Source of the DNA: JBDNJM01 sp041687755
Lineage (GTDB): Bacteria > Planctomycetota > UBA1135 > GCA-002686595
DNA length: 41,341 bases
NCBI GenBank assembly: GCA_041687755.1
Contig: JBDNJM010000020.1
Coordinates: 1 to 41,341, forward strand
Direction of reading: 5' to 3'
The position numbers were made by a program, and so were the translations under genes. The notes under the pieces were generated by a model. The model did not search any database. It was not told the DNA's origin and saw nothing but the letters and a program-made list of their open reading frames with translations. Below are positions 32,806 to 39,795 of the stretch, piece after piece (position 1 is the first letter of the stretch; each line of letters begins with the position of its first letter).

Positions 32806-33012
32806 CGTGAAGCCCCCAGCGAGGCTTCGCGGTGCCTCCACAAGCCGGACGTGCAGTCGTCCGGGCTGCAACGACCGAGATCGGTAGCTGGGGGGAAGCC
32901 CAGGAGCGGGGCGGCACACGTTCTTCGGAACTTGAGCGGTATTCGAACAGGGTGAGCTTGTGAGGGTGGAAGGCGGGCCAACAGGGATCCCCCCTGGACT
33001 CTCCCGCCTTTT
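32806..33012 (+). ncRNA. Candidate structured non-coding RNA or leader
   Basis: No gene fits here, but the stretch is rich in paired segments. A long-range pair joins CCTCcACAAGC near 32839-32849 with GCTTGTGAGG near 32956-32965 (one bulge). Inside it lie an AGCCGGACG/CGTCCGGGCT hairpin with one bulge, a CCGA/TCGG tip, a CTGGG/CCCAG stem, and GTTC-TTCG-GAAC with a UUCG tetraloop. The region ends in a terminator-like hairpin and TTTT just before a metalloprotease gene. It could be an independent small RNA, a regulatory leader, or a fragment of a group II intron 5' domain (the last is only a vague resemblance). I cannot match it to a known family by eye. Confidence 0.4.
32968..33012 (+). terminator. 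Intrinsic terminator-like hairpin before the M43 protease gene
   Basis: AAGGCGGG (32970-32977) pairs with CCCGCCTT (33003-33010), extended by two G-U pairs into the TTTT at 33009-33012, with an inner CAGGG/CCCTG helix. It lies 50 bases before the protease start, where it could end the upstream RNA or act as an attenuator. Confidence 0.55.
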
Positions 33013-33061
33013 GCGTCCGGCGCCACGCGCCTGGAACGCTCCCCCCACCCCCCTCCCGCCT

Positions 33062-34645
33062 GTGCGAAAGCTCCTGACCTCCTGCGCGCTGTTCCTCGCG
33101 CTCAGCCCGCTCGCGACCGCCCAACTTCCGCTCGACGGGCTCGGCGTCGAGCGCCCCTACGTCGAGGTCCTCGACGACGGCCGCATCCTGACCTACGGCA
33201 TTCACGGCCTGCAGACCTTCGGCAGCTGGAACGACTACGTCAACGACGGCATGTTCCAGGACTACGGCCTGCACTGCGCGGCCGTGGCTCCGCGGAACGA
33301 GGGTCAGATTGCCTACGCCACGACCGGCGACTGCACCTCGTCCTCGACCAACCCGTCCTCCGAGTACGCCCCCAACGGCGGCACCCTGTACCGCATTCCG
33401 GTTGTCGTTCACATCCTGCAGTCGCCCAACGGTCAGGGCGCGATTTCGGATGCCCGCGTGTTCAGCCAAATAGATGTCCTCAACGAGGACTTCGGGGCGA
33501 TCGGCGGCAGCCCGGGCGGGCTCGGCAACGACGCGCGCATCGAGTTCTACCTCGCCACCACCGACCCCTCCGGCAGCCCGAGCACCGGGATCAATCGGTA
33601 CAGCAGCAAGAAGTGGTTCCAGGACCAGGGCAACTACGCCGCCTCGATCGGGTGGGACACCACGCGCTACCTGAACATCTACACGAACACGGCCTCGGGC
33701 AACCTGGGCTACGCCTACGTGCCCAACAGCGGTGGCGTTGTTGGCAGCAGCTTCGACGGCGTGCGCATTTTGTACTCCGCCTTCGGGCTCAACGCTCCGA
33801 TCGGCTACCCCTACGACGAGGGTCGCACGGCCACCCACGAGGTCGGGCACTACTTGGGCCTGTACCACACGTTCCAGGGCGGCTGCGCCTCGGCCTCGGG
33901 CTGCTACAGCAACGGCGACCTGATCTGCGACACGAACCCTGAGGCCTCGCCCAACAGCTTCCCGTGCTCGAACTCCTCCTGTGGCTCGCCGGACCCGACG
34001 ACGAACTACATGGACTACTCGTACGACACGTGCATGACCGAGTTCACCGCCGAGCAGAACCTGCGCATGCGCTGCACGCTGACCAACTGGCGCGTCGACC
34101 TCGCCGGTGACTCCACGCCCGTCAACCAGGCCCCGAGCGTCGTCATCTCCGCGCCGACCGACGGCGCGCAAATCGCCTCTGGCGCCAGCACCTCCCTCGG
34201 GGGCTCGGCCAACGACGCCGAAGACGGCGGGCTCTCCAGCTCAATCCAGTGGTCCTCCAGCCTCGACGGCAACCTCGGCTCCGGTGCGGGTCTCTCCGTC
34301 GTCCTGAGCGACGGCAACCACCAGTTGACCGCCACGGCCAGCGACTCCGACGGGGCCTCTGGCAGCGACTCCGTGTCCGTGACCGTGGGTACTCCCACCG
34401 GCGGCGGGATCACGCTCAGCGGCAACAGCTACAAGGTCAAGGGCCGCGTCCAGGTGGACCTTAGCTGGGCCGATGCAAGCGGCAGCCAGGTCGAGATTCG
34501 CCGCGACGGCGTCGTCATAACGACGACTTCCAACGACGGCGCCTACACCGACAACACCGGTCTCAAGGGCAGCGGAAGCCTCACCTACCAAATCTGTGAG
34601 ACCGGAGGCGCGGCCTGCTCCGCCACGATCACGATCAACTACTAG
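33062..34645 (+). CDS. Secreted M43-type (pappalysin/cytophagalysin) metalloprotease
   Basis: About 527 residues. A signal peptide (RKLLTSCALFLALSPLATAQ) is followed by a propeptide-like region, then an M43 metzincin domain. HEVGHYLGLYHTF near residue 259 is the zinc-binding HExxHxxGxxH, and NYMDYSYDTC near 315 is the Met-turn. Cys pairs (GCASASGC, CSNSSCG) fit disulfides of the family. A beta-sandwich Ig/cadherin-like domain with Asp-rich turns follows (about 355-440). The C-terminal 85 residues (LSGNSYKVKGRVQVDLSW, VEIRRDGVVI, LTYQICETGG) match a fibronectin-like end module often found on secreted proteases of gammaproteobacteria. The GTG at 33062 starts the signal peptide. It is an extracellular protease; substrate unknown. 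Confidence 0.9.
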   Translation: MRKLLTSCALFLALSPLATAQLPLDGLGVERPYVEVLDDGRILTYGIHGLQTFGSWNDYVNDGMFQDYGLHCAAVAPRNEGQIAYATTGDCTSSSTNPSSEYAPNGGTLYRIPVVVHILQSPNGQGAISDARVFSQIDVLNEDFGAIGGSPGGLGNDARIEFYLATTDPSGSPSTGINRYSSKKWFQDQGNYAASIGWDTTRYLNIYTNTASGNLGYAYVPNSGGVVGSSFDGVRILYSAFGLNAPIGYPYDEGRTATHEVGHYLGLYHTFQGGCASASGCYSNGDLICDTNPEASPNSFPCSNSSCGSPDPTTNYMDYSYDTCMTEFTAEQNLRMRCTLTNWRVDLAGDSTPVNQAPSVVISAPTDGAQIASGASTSLGGSANDAEDGGLSSSIQWSSSLDGNLGSGAGLSVVLSDGNHQLTATASDSDGASGSDSVSVTVGTPTGGGITLSGNSYKVKGRVQVDLSWADASGSQVEIRRDGVVITTTSNDGAYTDNTGLKGSGSLTYQICETGGAACSATITINY

Positions 34646-34678
34646 GGCTCTCGGGCCGGCGCTTCGTGCGCCAACCAA

Positions 34679-34730
34679 GAACGACGCCCCCCTCGGCAGC
34701 CCTGCGTGGCTGCCGAGGGGGGCGTCGTTC
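34679..34730. terminator. 23-bp perfect hairpin between convergent genes
   Basis: The segment 34679-34701 is the exact reverse complement of 34708-34730, with the 6-nt loop CTGCGT. It sits between the protease stop (plus) and the aldehyde dehydrogenase stop (minus), so it can act as a bidirectional terminator even though T-runs are absent. A smaller GGCGC/GCGCC hairpin with a TTCG-type loop precedes it near 34658-34672. Confidence 0.8.
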
Positions 34731-34754
34731 GCGTTGCGCGCTCGCCGGCACGGA

Positions 34755-36125
34755 TCAGGCGAGGCTCAACGAGATCGTCTTGGGGCTGGTGAACTGGCGG
34801 TAGCCCTCGATGCCGCCGATGTAGCCGAAGCCCGACTGCTTCTGCCCGACCCAGGGCGAGCCCGGCATGTTCGTCAGGTAGCGGTTGACACCGACCTGCC
34901 CGCTGCGGATGCGGCTCGCGACGCGCAGGCCGCGCTCCCGGTCGGCGGTGTAGACGTTTGCGCCCAGGCCGTAGGGCGTGTCGTTCGCAAGCGCCACGGC
35001 GTCGTCCTCGGTGCCGCTGAAGCGCGACAGCGCGACGACCGGACCAAAGGTCTCGTCAGCGGAAAGGCTCATCTCGCGCGCGACGTCGGCAACGACGGTG
35101 GCCGGGTAGAAGTAGCCCGGCGCGTCGTCGGGGTTGCCCCCCAGCAGCACGCGCGCGCCGGCCGCCCGTGCGGCCTCGACCTGGGTTGCCACGATCTCGC
35201 GCTGGCGCTCCGAGACCATCGGGCCCATCTTGCGCACGTCGCCGGCGGCGGGGTCGTGCTGCCAGGCCTTGGCCTTGTCGAGCACAAGCGCCTCGAACTG
35301 CTCCGCGACGTCCTCCGCCACGATCACGCGCTCGATGCTACAGCAGACCTGGCCCGCGTTGCGCAGCGAGTGCTGCACCGCGCAGTCCGCGGCGGCGTCT
35401 AGGTCCGCGTCGGCGAACACGACGAGCGGGTCCTTGCCGCCCAGCTCGAGCACGACCCGCTTGAGGCTGCCGGCCGCGGCCTCGAGCACGCGCTGGCCGG
35501 TGGCTCGGCTGCCGACGAAGCCGATCATGTCCACGTCGGCATCGACCAAAGCCGCACCCGTTTCGCCCGGGCCCTGCACGAGTTCAAGCACACCCTCGGG
35601 CAGGTGCTTCTGGAAGCACTCGGCGATCAGCGCACCGGTCAGCGGCACGATCTCGCTGGGCTTGAACACGACCGTGTTGCCCGTGGCCAACGCCGGCAGA
35701 ATCAGGCTCATCGGCATGCCGACGGGGAAGTTCCAGGGCGCGATCGCCGCCACGACGCCGAGCGGATCGCGCACGAGGTGGCTGACCGTGCTGGCGCTCT
35801 CCGCGGTCTCGGGCTCGAGCGCGCGGGTCGCGGTGTCGATCACCGAGTCCATGCCCTTCGCGCGGCCGCGCACTTCGCCCAGCGCCTCGGCCAGCGGCTT
35901 GCCCATTTCGGCGTGCACCAGCCCGGCGAGTTCCTCAGCGCGAACCTCGAGTTCGGCTCCCACGGCGCGCAGGCAGATCGCACGGCCCTCGATACCGAGG
36001 GCGATCCACGCCTCGCTGGAGGCGCGGGCCCGGGCCACGGCGGCCTGGACAGCGGCCGCGTCGGAGATCGAGATCTGGGCGAGGGCGTCGCCCGTGGAGG
36101 GATTGAAGGTCGTGAAGCTGCTCAT
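34755..36125 (-). CDS. NAD(P)-dependent aldehyde dehydrogenase, succinate-semialdehyde type
   Basis: 456 residues, full length for the ALDH superfamily. PWNFPVGMP and KPSEIVPLTGALIAE form the cofactor site, LELGGKDPLVVF holds the general-base Glu, and NAGQVCCSIERVIV holds the catalytic Cys (two adjacent Cys). NDTPYGLGANVYT and the C-terminal SGFGYIGGIEGYRQF are also typical. The length and N-terminus (FTTFNPSTGDALAQ) are closest to the Sad/YneI-like succinate-semialdehyde dehydrogenases, but the substrate cannot be fixed from sequence. The ATG at 36125 is chosen; the frame is open 15 codons further. It is divergent from the epimerase gene across 105 bases. Confidence 0.9.
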   Translation of the reverse strand: MSSFTTFNPSTGDALAQISISDAAAVQAAVARARASSEAWIALGIEGRAICLRAVGAELEVRAEELAGLVHAEMGKPLAEALGEVRGRAKGMDSVIDTATRALEPETAESASTVSHLVRDPLGVVAAIAPWNFPVGMPMSLILPALATGNTVVFKPSEIVPLTGALIAECFQKHLPEGVLELVQGPGETGAALVDADVDMIGFVGSRATGQRVLEAAAGSLKRVVLELGGKDPLVVFADADLDAAADCAVQHSLRNAGQVCCSIERVIVAEDVAEQFEALVLDKAKAWQHDPAAGDVRKMGPMVSERQREIVATQVEAARAAGARVLLGGNPDDAPGYFYPATVVADVAREMSLSADETFGPVVALSRFSGTEDDAVALANDTPYGLGANVYTADRERGLRVASRIRSGQVGVNRYLTNMPGSPWVGQKQSGFGYIGGIEGYRQFTSPKTISLSLA

Positions 36126-36230
36126 GGACGCAGAATAGCCCAAGCCTCCGAGGCCCCTGGCGATTTCCACCGTTCCAGAATCGAACGACAGGTCCGGCGG
36201 AGCTACAAGAACTCGGCTCGGAGACCCCCT

Positions 36231-37214
36231 ATGAAGATCGTCCTACCCGGCGGCAGCGGACAAATCGGCACGCTGCTGGCTCGCCACTTCGCGAGGCAGC
36301 ACGAGGTCCTCGTGCTCGGGCGCTCTTTCGAACCCTGCGCCGTACTGACCGACGCCGGCTCGGGCGCCGCATGGCGCGGAGAGCCCTGGGATGGCGCGAG
36401 CCTCGGAGCGTGGGCGGCCGAGCTGGACGGAGCCGACGTCGTGTTCAACCTGGCGGGGCGCAACGTGGACTGCCGCTATAGCGCAGAGAATCGTCGTCGG
36501 ATCCTCGAGAGCCGCGTGGACTCGACGCGGGTCCTGGGCCAGGCCATCGCGGCCTGCAACGAGCCGCCGCCGCTGTGGCTGCAGGCCAGCACCGCGACGA
36601 TCTACGCCCACCGCTTCGACGCGGCCAACGACGAGCACACCGGGATTGTGGGCGGCCTGGAGCCGGACGCGCCCGACACCTGGCGCTTCAGCATCGAGGT
36701 TGCCCACGCCTGGGAGGCCGCGTGCCTCGCCGCTGAGACCCCGCGCACGCGGCGCGTGCTGCTGCGTTCCGCAATGACGATGAGCCCCGACGCTGGCGGC
36801 GTGTTCGACGTCTTGCTCGGTCTGGTTCGGCGCGGCCTTGGGGGCACGAGCGGTCCCGGAGACCAGTACGTGTCCTGGATCCACGAGGCCGACTTCATCA
36901 GCGCGATTGAGTTCCTGATCGCACGCGACGACCTCGAGGGCCCGGTCAACCTCGCCGCACCCGAGCCCCTGCCGAACAAGCGCTTCATGGCCGAGCTGCG
37001 CAGCGCATGGGGCACGCGCATCGGCCTGCCGGCCAGCCGCTGGATGCTCGAACTCGGTGCGCTTTTCCTGCGCACCGAGACCGAACTCGTGCTCAAGAGC
37101 CGGCGCGTCGTGCCGGCGCGCCTGACCGAGGCCGGTTTTCGCTTCGAGCACCCGACCTGGCCCGGTGCTGCCGCCGACTTGGTCGGCCGCTGGCGGGAGC
37201 GCCGCCGAAAGTAA
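36231..37214 (+). CDS. TIGR01777-family NAD(P)-binding epimerase-like protein
   Basis: About 327 residues. A Rossmann N-terminus (KIVLPGGSGQIGTLLARHF, GxxGxxG) opens the protein. VVFNLAGRNVDCRYSAENRR near residue 67 and LQASTATIYAHRFD near 116 are the family's signature; the usual catalytic Tyr is the one in ATIYAH. The extended SDR fold ends in a DUF1731-like tail (PAARLTEAGFRFEHPTW-type). Members include the YfcH/SDR39U1 group, whose reaction is not well established. The ATG at 36231 starts the fold. A 17-base repeat overlaps its last codons. Confidence 0.88.
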   Translation: MKIVLPGGSGQIGTLLARHFARQHEVLVLGRSFEPCAVLTDAGSGAAWRGEPWDGASLGAWAAELDGADVVFNLAGRNVDCRYSAENRRRILESRVDSTRVLGQAIAACNEPPPLWLQASTATIYAHRFDAANDEHTGIVGGLEPDAPDTWRFSIEVAHAWEAACLAAETPRTRRVLLRSAMTMSPDAGGVFDVLLGLVRRGLGGTSGPGDQYVSWIHEADFISAIEFLIARDDLEGPVNLAAPEPLPNKRFMAELRSAWGTRIGLPASRWMLELGALFLRTETELVLKSRRVVPARLTEAGFRFEHPTWPGAAADLVGRWRERRRK

Positions 37215-37257
37215 CGCGGCCGCCGGCGGGAGCGCCGCCGAGGGTAGCGCGCTAAGG
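37192..37257 (+). repeat. Imperfect 33-bp tandem repeat at the end of the epimerase gene
   Basis: The 17 bases GGCGGGAGCGCCGCCGA occur at 37192-37208 and again at 37225-37241, offset 33 bases; the following ten bases match at seven positions. The first copy encodes the last residues and contains the stop codon of the epimerase gene. It looks like a recent short duplication. Confidence 0.65.
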
Positions 37258-37277
37258 CGCGGCCCAGCGGGTCGCCC

Positions 37278-38021
37278 CTAGAGCTGGTAGCCGCCCGCCA
37301 CCGGGAGGTCCGCGCCGGTGACGTAGCTCGCGCCGTCGCTCAGCAGCCAGCGCACCGCCTCGCCGATCTCCTCCGGTCGGCCCGCGCGGCCCATTGGGAT
37401 CCGCGCTAACAAGCGCTCGTCGAAGGCCGAGTCGTGGGCCTCCGCGTGGGGCACGATGCCAGGCGAGATCATGTTGACGCGCACGCCGTGGGGCGCTTCT
37501 TCCACCGCCCAGGAGCGCGTCAGCACGAGCAGCGCGCTCTTGGCCGCCGTGTAGGCGGCGGAGTCGCGCTTCGCGCGCAGGCCCGCCAGGCCAGAGCAGC
37601 CGAACAGCACGACCGATCCGCGCGCGGCCCGCAGGCTCTCACGGGCAGCGTCCATGGCGCGCGCGGCCGTGACCACGTTGCCCGTGTGCAGGCCCGCGAT
37701 CGCGTCTGCGTCGGCCTCGTCGAGCCGACCGTACAGGTACGGACCGACGGTGTGCACGAGCCCATCCAGCCGACCCTCGGCCTCGAGCACGCCCGCCACG
37801 GCCGCGCGCGCGTCCTCGCTGCGGGTGAAGTCAGCGCGCTGCAGCCCGAATTCGTCCTCGAGCTGTGCGGCTGCCGGCGCAGAGCTGCGCCAGGTGACGT
37901 GCACGCGCCATCCGTCCGCGCGCAGGGCACGGGCGGCGGCGAGGCCGAGGCCACGCACGCCACCGACGACGAGCGCCACGCGTCGGCCCGCTCCGTTTGC
38001 AGTGTCAGCCAGGTTCGCCAT
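37278..38021 (-). CDS. Short-chain dehydrogenase/reductase
   Basis: 247 residues, classical SDR. VALVVGGVRGLGLAAARAL near 14-32 is the cofactor-binding GxxxGxG, GNVVTAARAMDAA the mid region, LFGCSGLAGL the catalytic Ser segment and YTAAKSAL the catalytic YxxxK. The end ISPGIVPHAEAHDS and the C-terminal SYVTGADLPVAGGYQL are typical. VHVTWRSS after the first strand favours NADPH. Family members reduce pteridines, enoyl- or ketoacyl substrates; which one is not clear. It is followed on the same strand, toward 37278, by no other gene. Confidence 0.88.
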   Translation of the reverse strand: MANLADTANGAGRRVALVVGGVRGLGLAAARALRADGWRVHVTWRSSAPAAAQLEDEFGLQRADFTRSEDARAAVAGVLEAEGRLDGLVHTVGPYLYGRLDEADADAIAGLHTGNVVTAARAMDAARESLRAARGSVVLFGCSGLAGLRAKRDSAAYTAAKSALLVLTRSWAVEEAPHGVRVNMISPGIVPHAEAHDSAFDERLLARIPMGRAGRPEEIGEAVRWLLSDGASYVTGADLPVAGGYQL

Positions 38022-38071
38022 GGACCCGCCAGGCTACACCAAGCCGCGATCCGGTCCGCCGGGCACTCCGC

Positions 38072-38674
38072 TCAGTCCAGGTGACCCGCGCTGCCGACCG
38101 GCCAGACGCGCAGGTTCACGCGTCCTCGGATGAGCTCGACCGGCACGGCACCGAACTCGCGGCTATCAGAAGAGTGCGGCCGGTTGTCGCCCAGCACGAA
38201 AACGTGCCCCGGCGCGACCCGCGTCCACTGAAACAGGTTCGGCGAGCCGGCGATCGCGTAGGCCTCTTCGATCTGGGTCCCGTTCACCTCCACCCGGCCC
38301 CCCGCGATCTGCACCACATCCCCGGGCAGCGCGATCAGCCGCTTGATGTAGTCCACGCCGGACTCGATCGGTGAATTGAGGACGACGACCCCGCCCCGCG
38401 CTGACTCCTCCGCCGCCGTGGCCCAGGTCTCAATCAGAATCCGGTCCCCGTCCGAGATGCCGGGCGCCATCGAGGTCCCGCGCACGACCGAGAGGTTGAA
38501 CAGGAACCCGTAGCTCAGCAGCCCGAACAGGCTGAGCCAGAAGCCGTCCCGCAGCAGCGAGAACAGCAACATCCCGCTCCGGCGGCCGCCCGACCCCGCC
38601 CGGGCCGCGCTGCCTCCGAGCGCAGGGCGCGCTGCGGATTCGACGGTGCGTTCATGGCTGGCCATGCACGCCAT
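38072..38674 (-). CDS. lepB: Signal peptidase I
   Basis: About 200 residues. A cytoplasmic Ala/Arg-rich N-terminus is followed by one membrane segment (about 42-62, GFWLSLFGLLSYGFLFNLSV) and a periplasmic catalytic domain. The Ser/Lys dyad is intact: Ser68 in VVRGTSMAPGI and Lys111 in DYIKRLIALPGD. Box E is GHVFVLGDNRPHSSDSREFG near 156-175. It removes signal peptides from exported proteins at the membrane, fitting a genome with many secreted proteins. ATG 38674 is used; ATG 38665 is equally possible. The open frame upstream is GC-rich noise. Confidence 0.93.
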   Translation of the reverse strand: MACMASHERTVESAARPALGGSAARAGSGGRRSGMLLFSLLRDGFWLSLFGLLSYGFLFNLSVVRGTSMAPGISDGDRILIETWATAAEESARGGVVVLNSPIESGVDYIKRLIALPGDVVQIAGGRVEVNGTQIEEAYAIAGSPNLFQWTRVAPGHVFVLGDNRPHSSDSREFGAVPVELIRGRVNLRVWPVGSAGHLD

Positions 38675-39339
38675 ATCGTCGGCCCGGATCGAGCCTCTGA
38701 AGCCGAGTCCGAAGCTTTGCCGCCTCGGTCGAAGGTGCCCCCAGGAGCGCAGGAACCTCGAAACCTGCGCTCGAGGGCGCGTCGAGAGCGCCCGGTGTTG
38801 GCGTCCGGCGGCCCCCTCCAGGATAAGAGTTGACGTCTTTATTGGCCGACTCAGCTGCGCTCGATACGGGGCCGATACCCGGGCAGTTCGGCAGCCAGGG
38901 CCCACAGAGTGGGCCCCGCGATCCTCGAGGCGGGCCAGCCGGCGCCCCACTCGATCGCTCGACCTCCGCATCCCGCCAACCCAGAAAGAAATGTAGACCA
39001 CACACAATCCGCTCACGCATTTTCGAAGGTTCCGACCTGAGGGTGGCCCTAGGAGTTCTTGCCGCCGAGCGCGACCGAACGGGCCCCACGCGGCCACGCG
39101 TGCTTGTCGATCGGCACCCGACCGTCTCGCAGGATGGCCAGCAGCCGGCATGCTCGGCCTCCAAGCCGGCCTCCCCCGCAACCCACCGGTTGGCCTGGCA
39201 CCCGCGGAGATCCAGTCGCTAGCTGACCAAGGGAGGGCCTCACCCCTGCGGCCCAGGAAACCCCTATTTCGACACCCGCCTGGCCTGCCGATTCTGGAGT
39301 CTCCCCACCCAATCCTCGTCGCCCTGGGATAGAACCGAG
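38675..39339. other. Gene-poor stretch upstream of lepB
   Basis: 665 bases without a credible gene. Frames on the minus strand run through the region in phase with lepB, but they encode Arg/Gly/Pro-rich sequence with no recognisable fold. A small 8-bp hairpin (GGGCCCAC/GTGGGCCC) lies at 38898-38916. Composition is more mixed than in neighbouring genes, with AT-richer islands near 38835 and 38995-39025 that may hold the lepB promoter. It may contain decayed coding sequence. Confidence 0.45.
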
Positions 39340-39795
39340 TTGAGCTCGAAGCCGTCCGAGTCTTCCCCCTGCTCGATTCTCGATGTCCCGCCAGCCCCGA
39401 CATCAACACGGGATTGGGTGAACGCTCGTACGGCCACGTGCTTTCAGGAGGCGCCCAGTTTTCCCGAAGGTCTATGCCCCAATGGCGATGACATGCTGTG
39501 CCCAATTGCTGAGGAGACCAACGACGATTTAATGCCTCATGCCGCTGGCTTGTCTTGTGGAAGCGTGACGATTCACCAGGCATCGGACGGCATCATTCGA
39601 TACGAATGCAGAGGCGAGGACAAACGCGACTCCCTCGGCTTGGGGATGGCCAGGCTGTCCGAAACCTCGTCGGGGAATCCGCAGATCGTGTTGGGCTCTG
39701 GTCGCTGGCCGGGAGACGTCGACAGCTATTCGGTGAACGAAAACGGCCGTGCCTACGTCTTCGACCCCCTTTCGATCAGCACCCCCGGCCAATGA
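39340..39795 (+). CDS. Small hypothetical protein, start uncertain
   Basis: An open frame ending in TGA at 39793-39795, up to 151 residues if the TTG at 39340 is used and 100 residues from the ATG at 39493; the frame is open back to about 39223. No domain or motif is recognised; the second half has a few Cys and Gly residues and ends in YVFDPLSIS. Third-position G/C is only about 65 percent, clearly below the neighbours, which may mean an acquired or weakly selected gene. Its stop overlaps the ATG of the beta-propeller gene (ATGA), which is the best support that it is translated. It could instead be a remnant. Confidence 0.4.
   Translation: MSSKPSESSPCSILDVPPAPTSTRDWVNARTATCFQEAPSFPEGLCPNGDDMLCPIAEETNDDLMPHAAGLSCGSVTIHQASDGIIRYECRGEDKRDSLGLGMARLSETSSGNPQIVLGSGRWPGDVDSYSVNENGRAYVFDPLSISTPGQ

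Noticed and set aside
32621..34171. Minus-strand open frame of 516 codons opposite the M43 protease
   Set aside because: The Val/Gly/Ala-rich translation has no motifs, and the protease on the plus strand is certain.
38675..39583. Upstream extension of the signal peptidase frame to about 500 residues
   Set aside because: The extra 300 residues are Arg/Ser/Gly-rich with no fold, and the normal signal peptidase length is reached from ATG 38674 or 38665.
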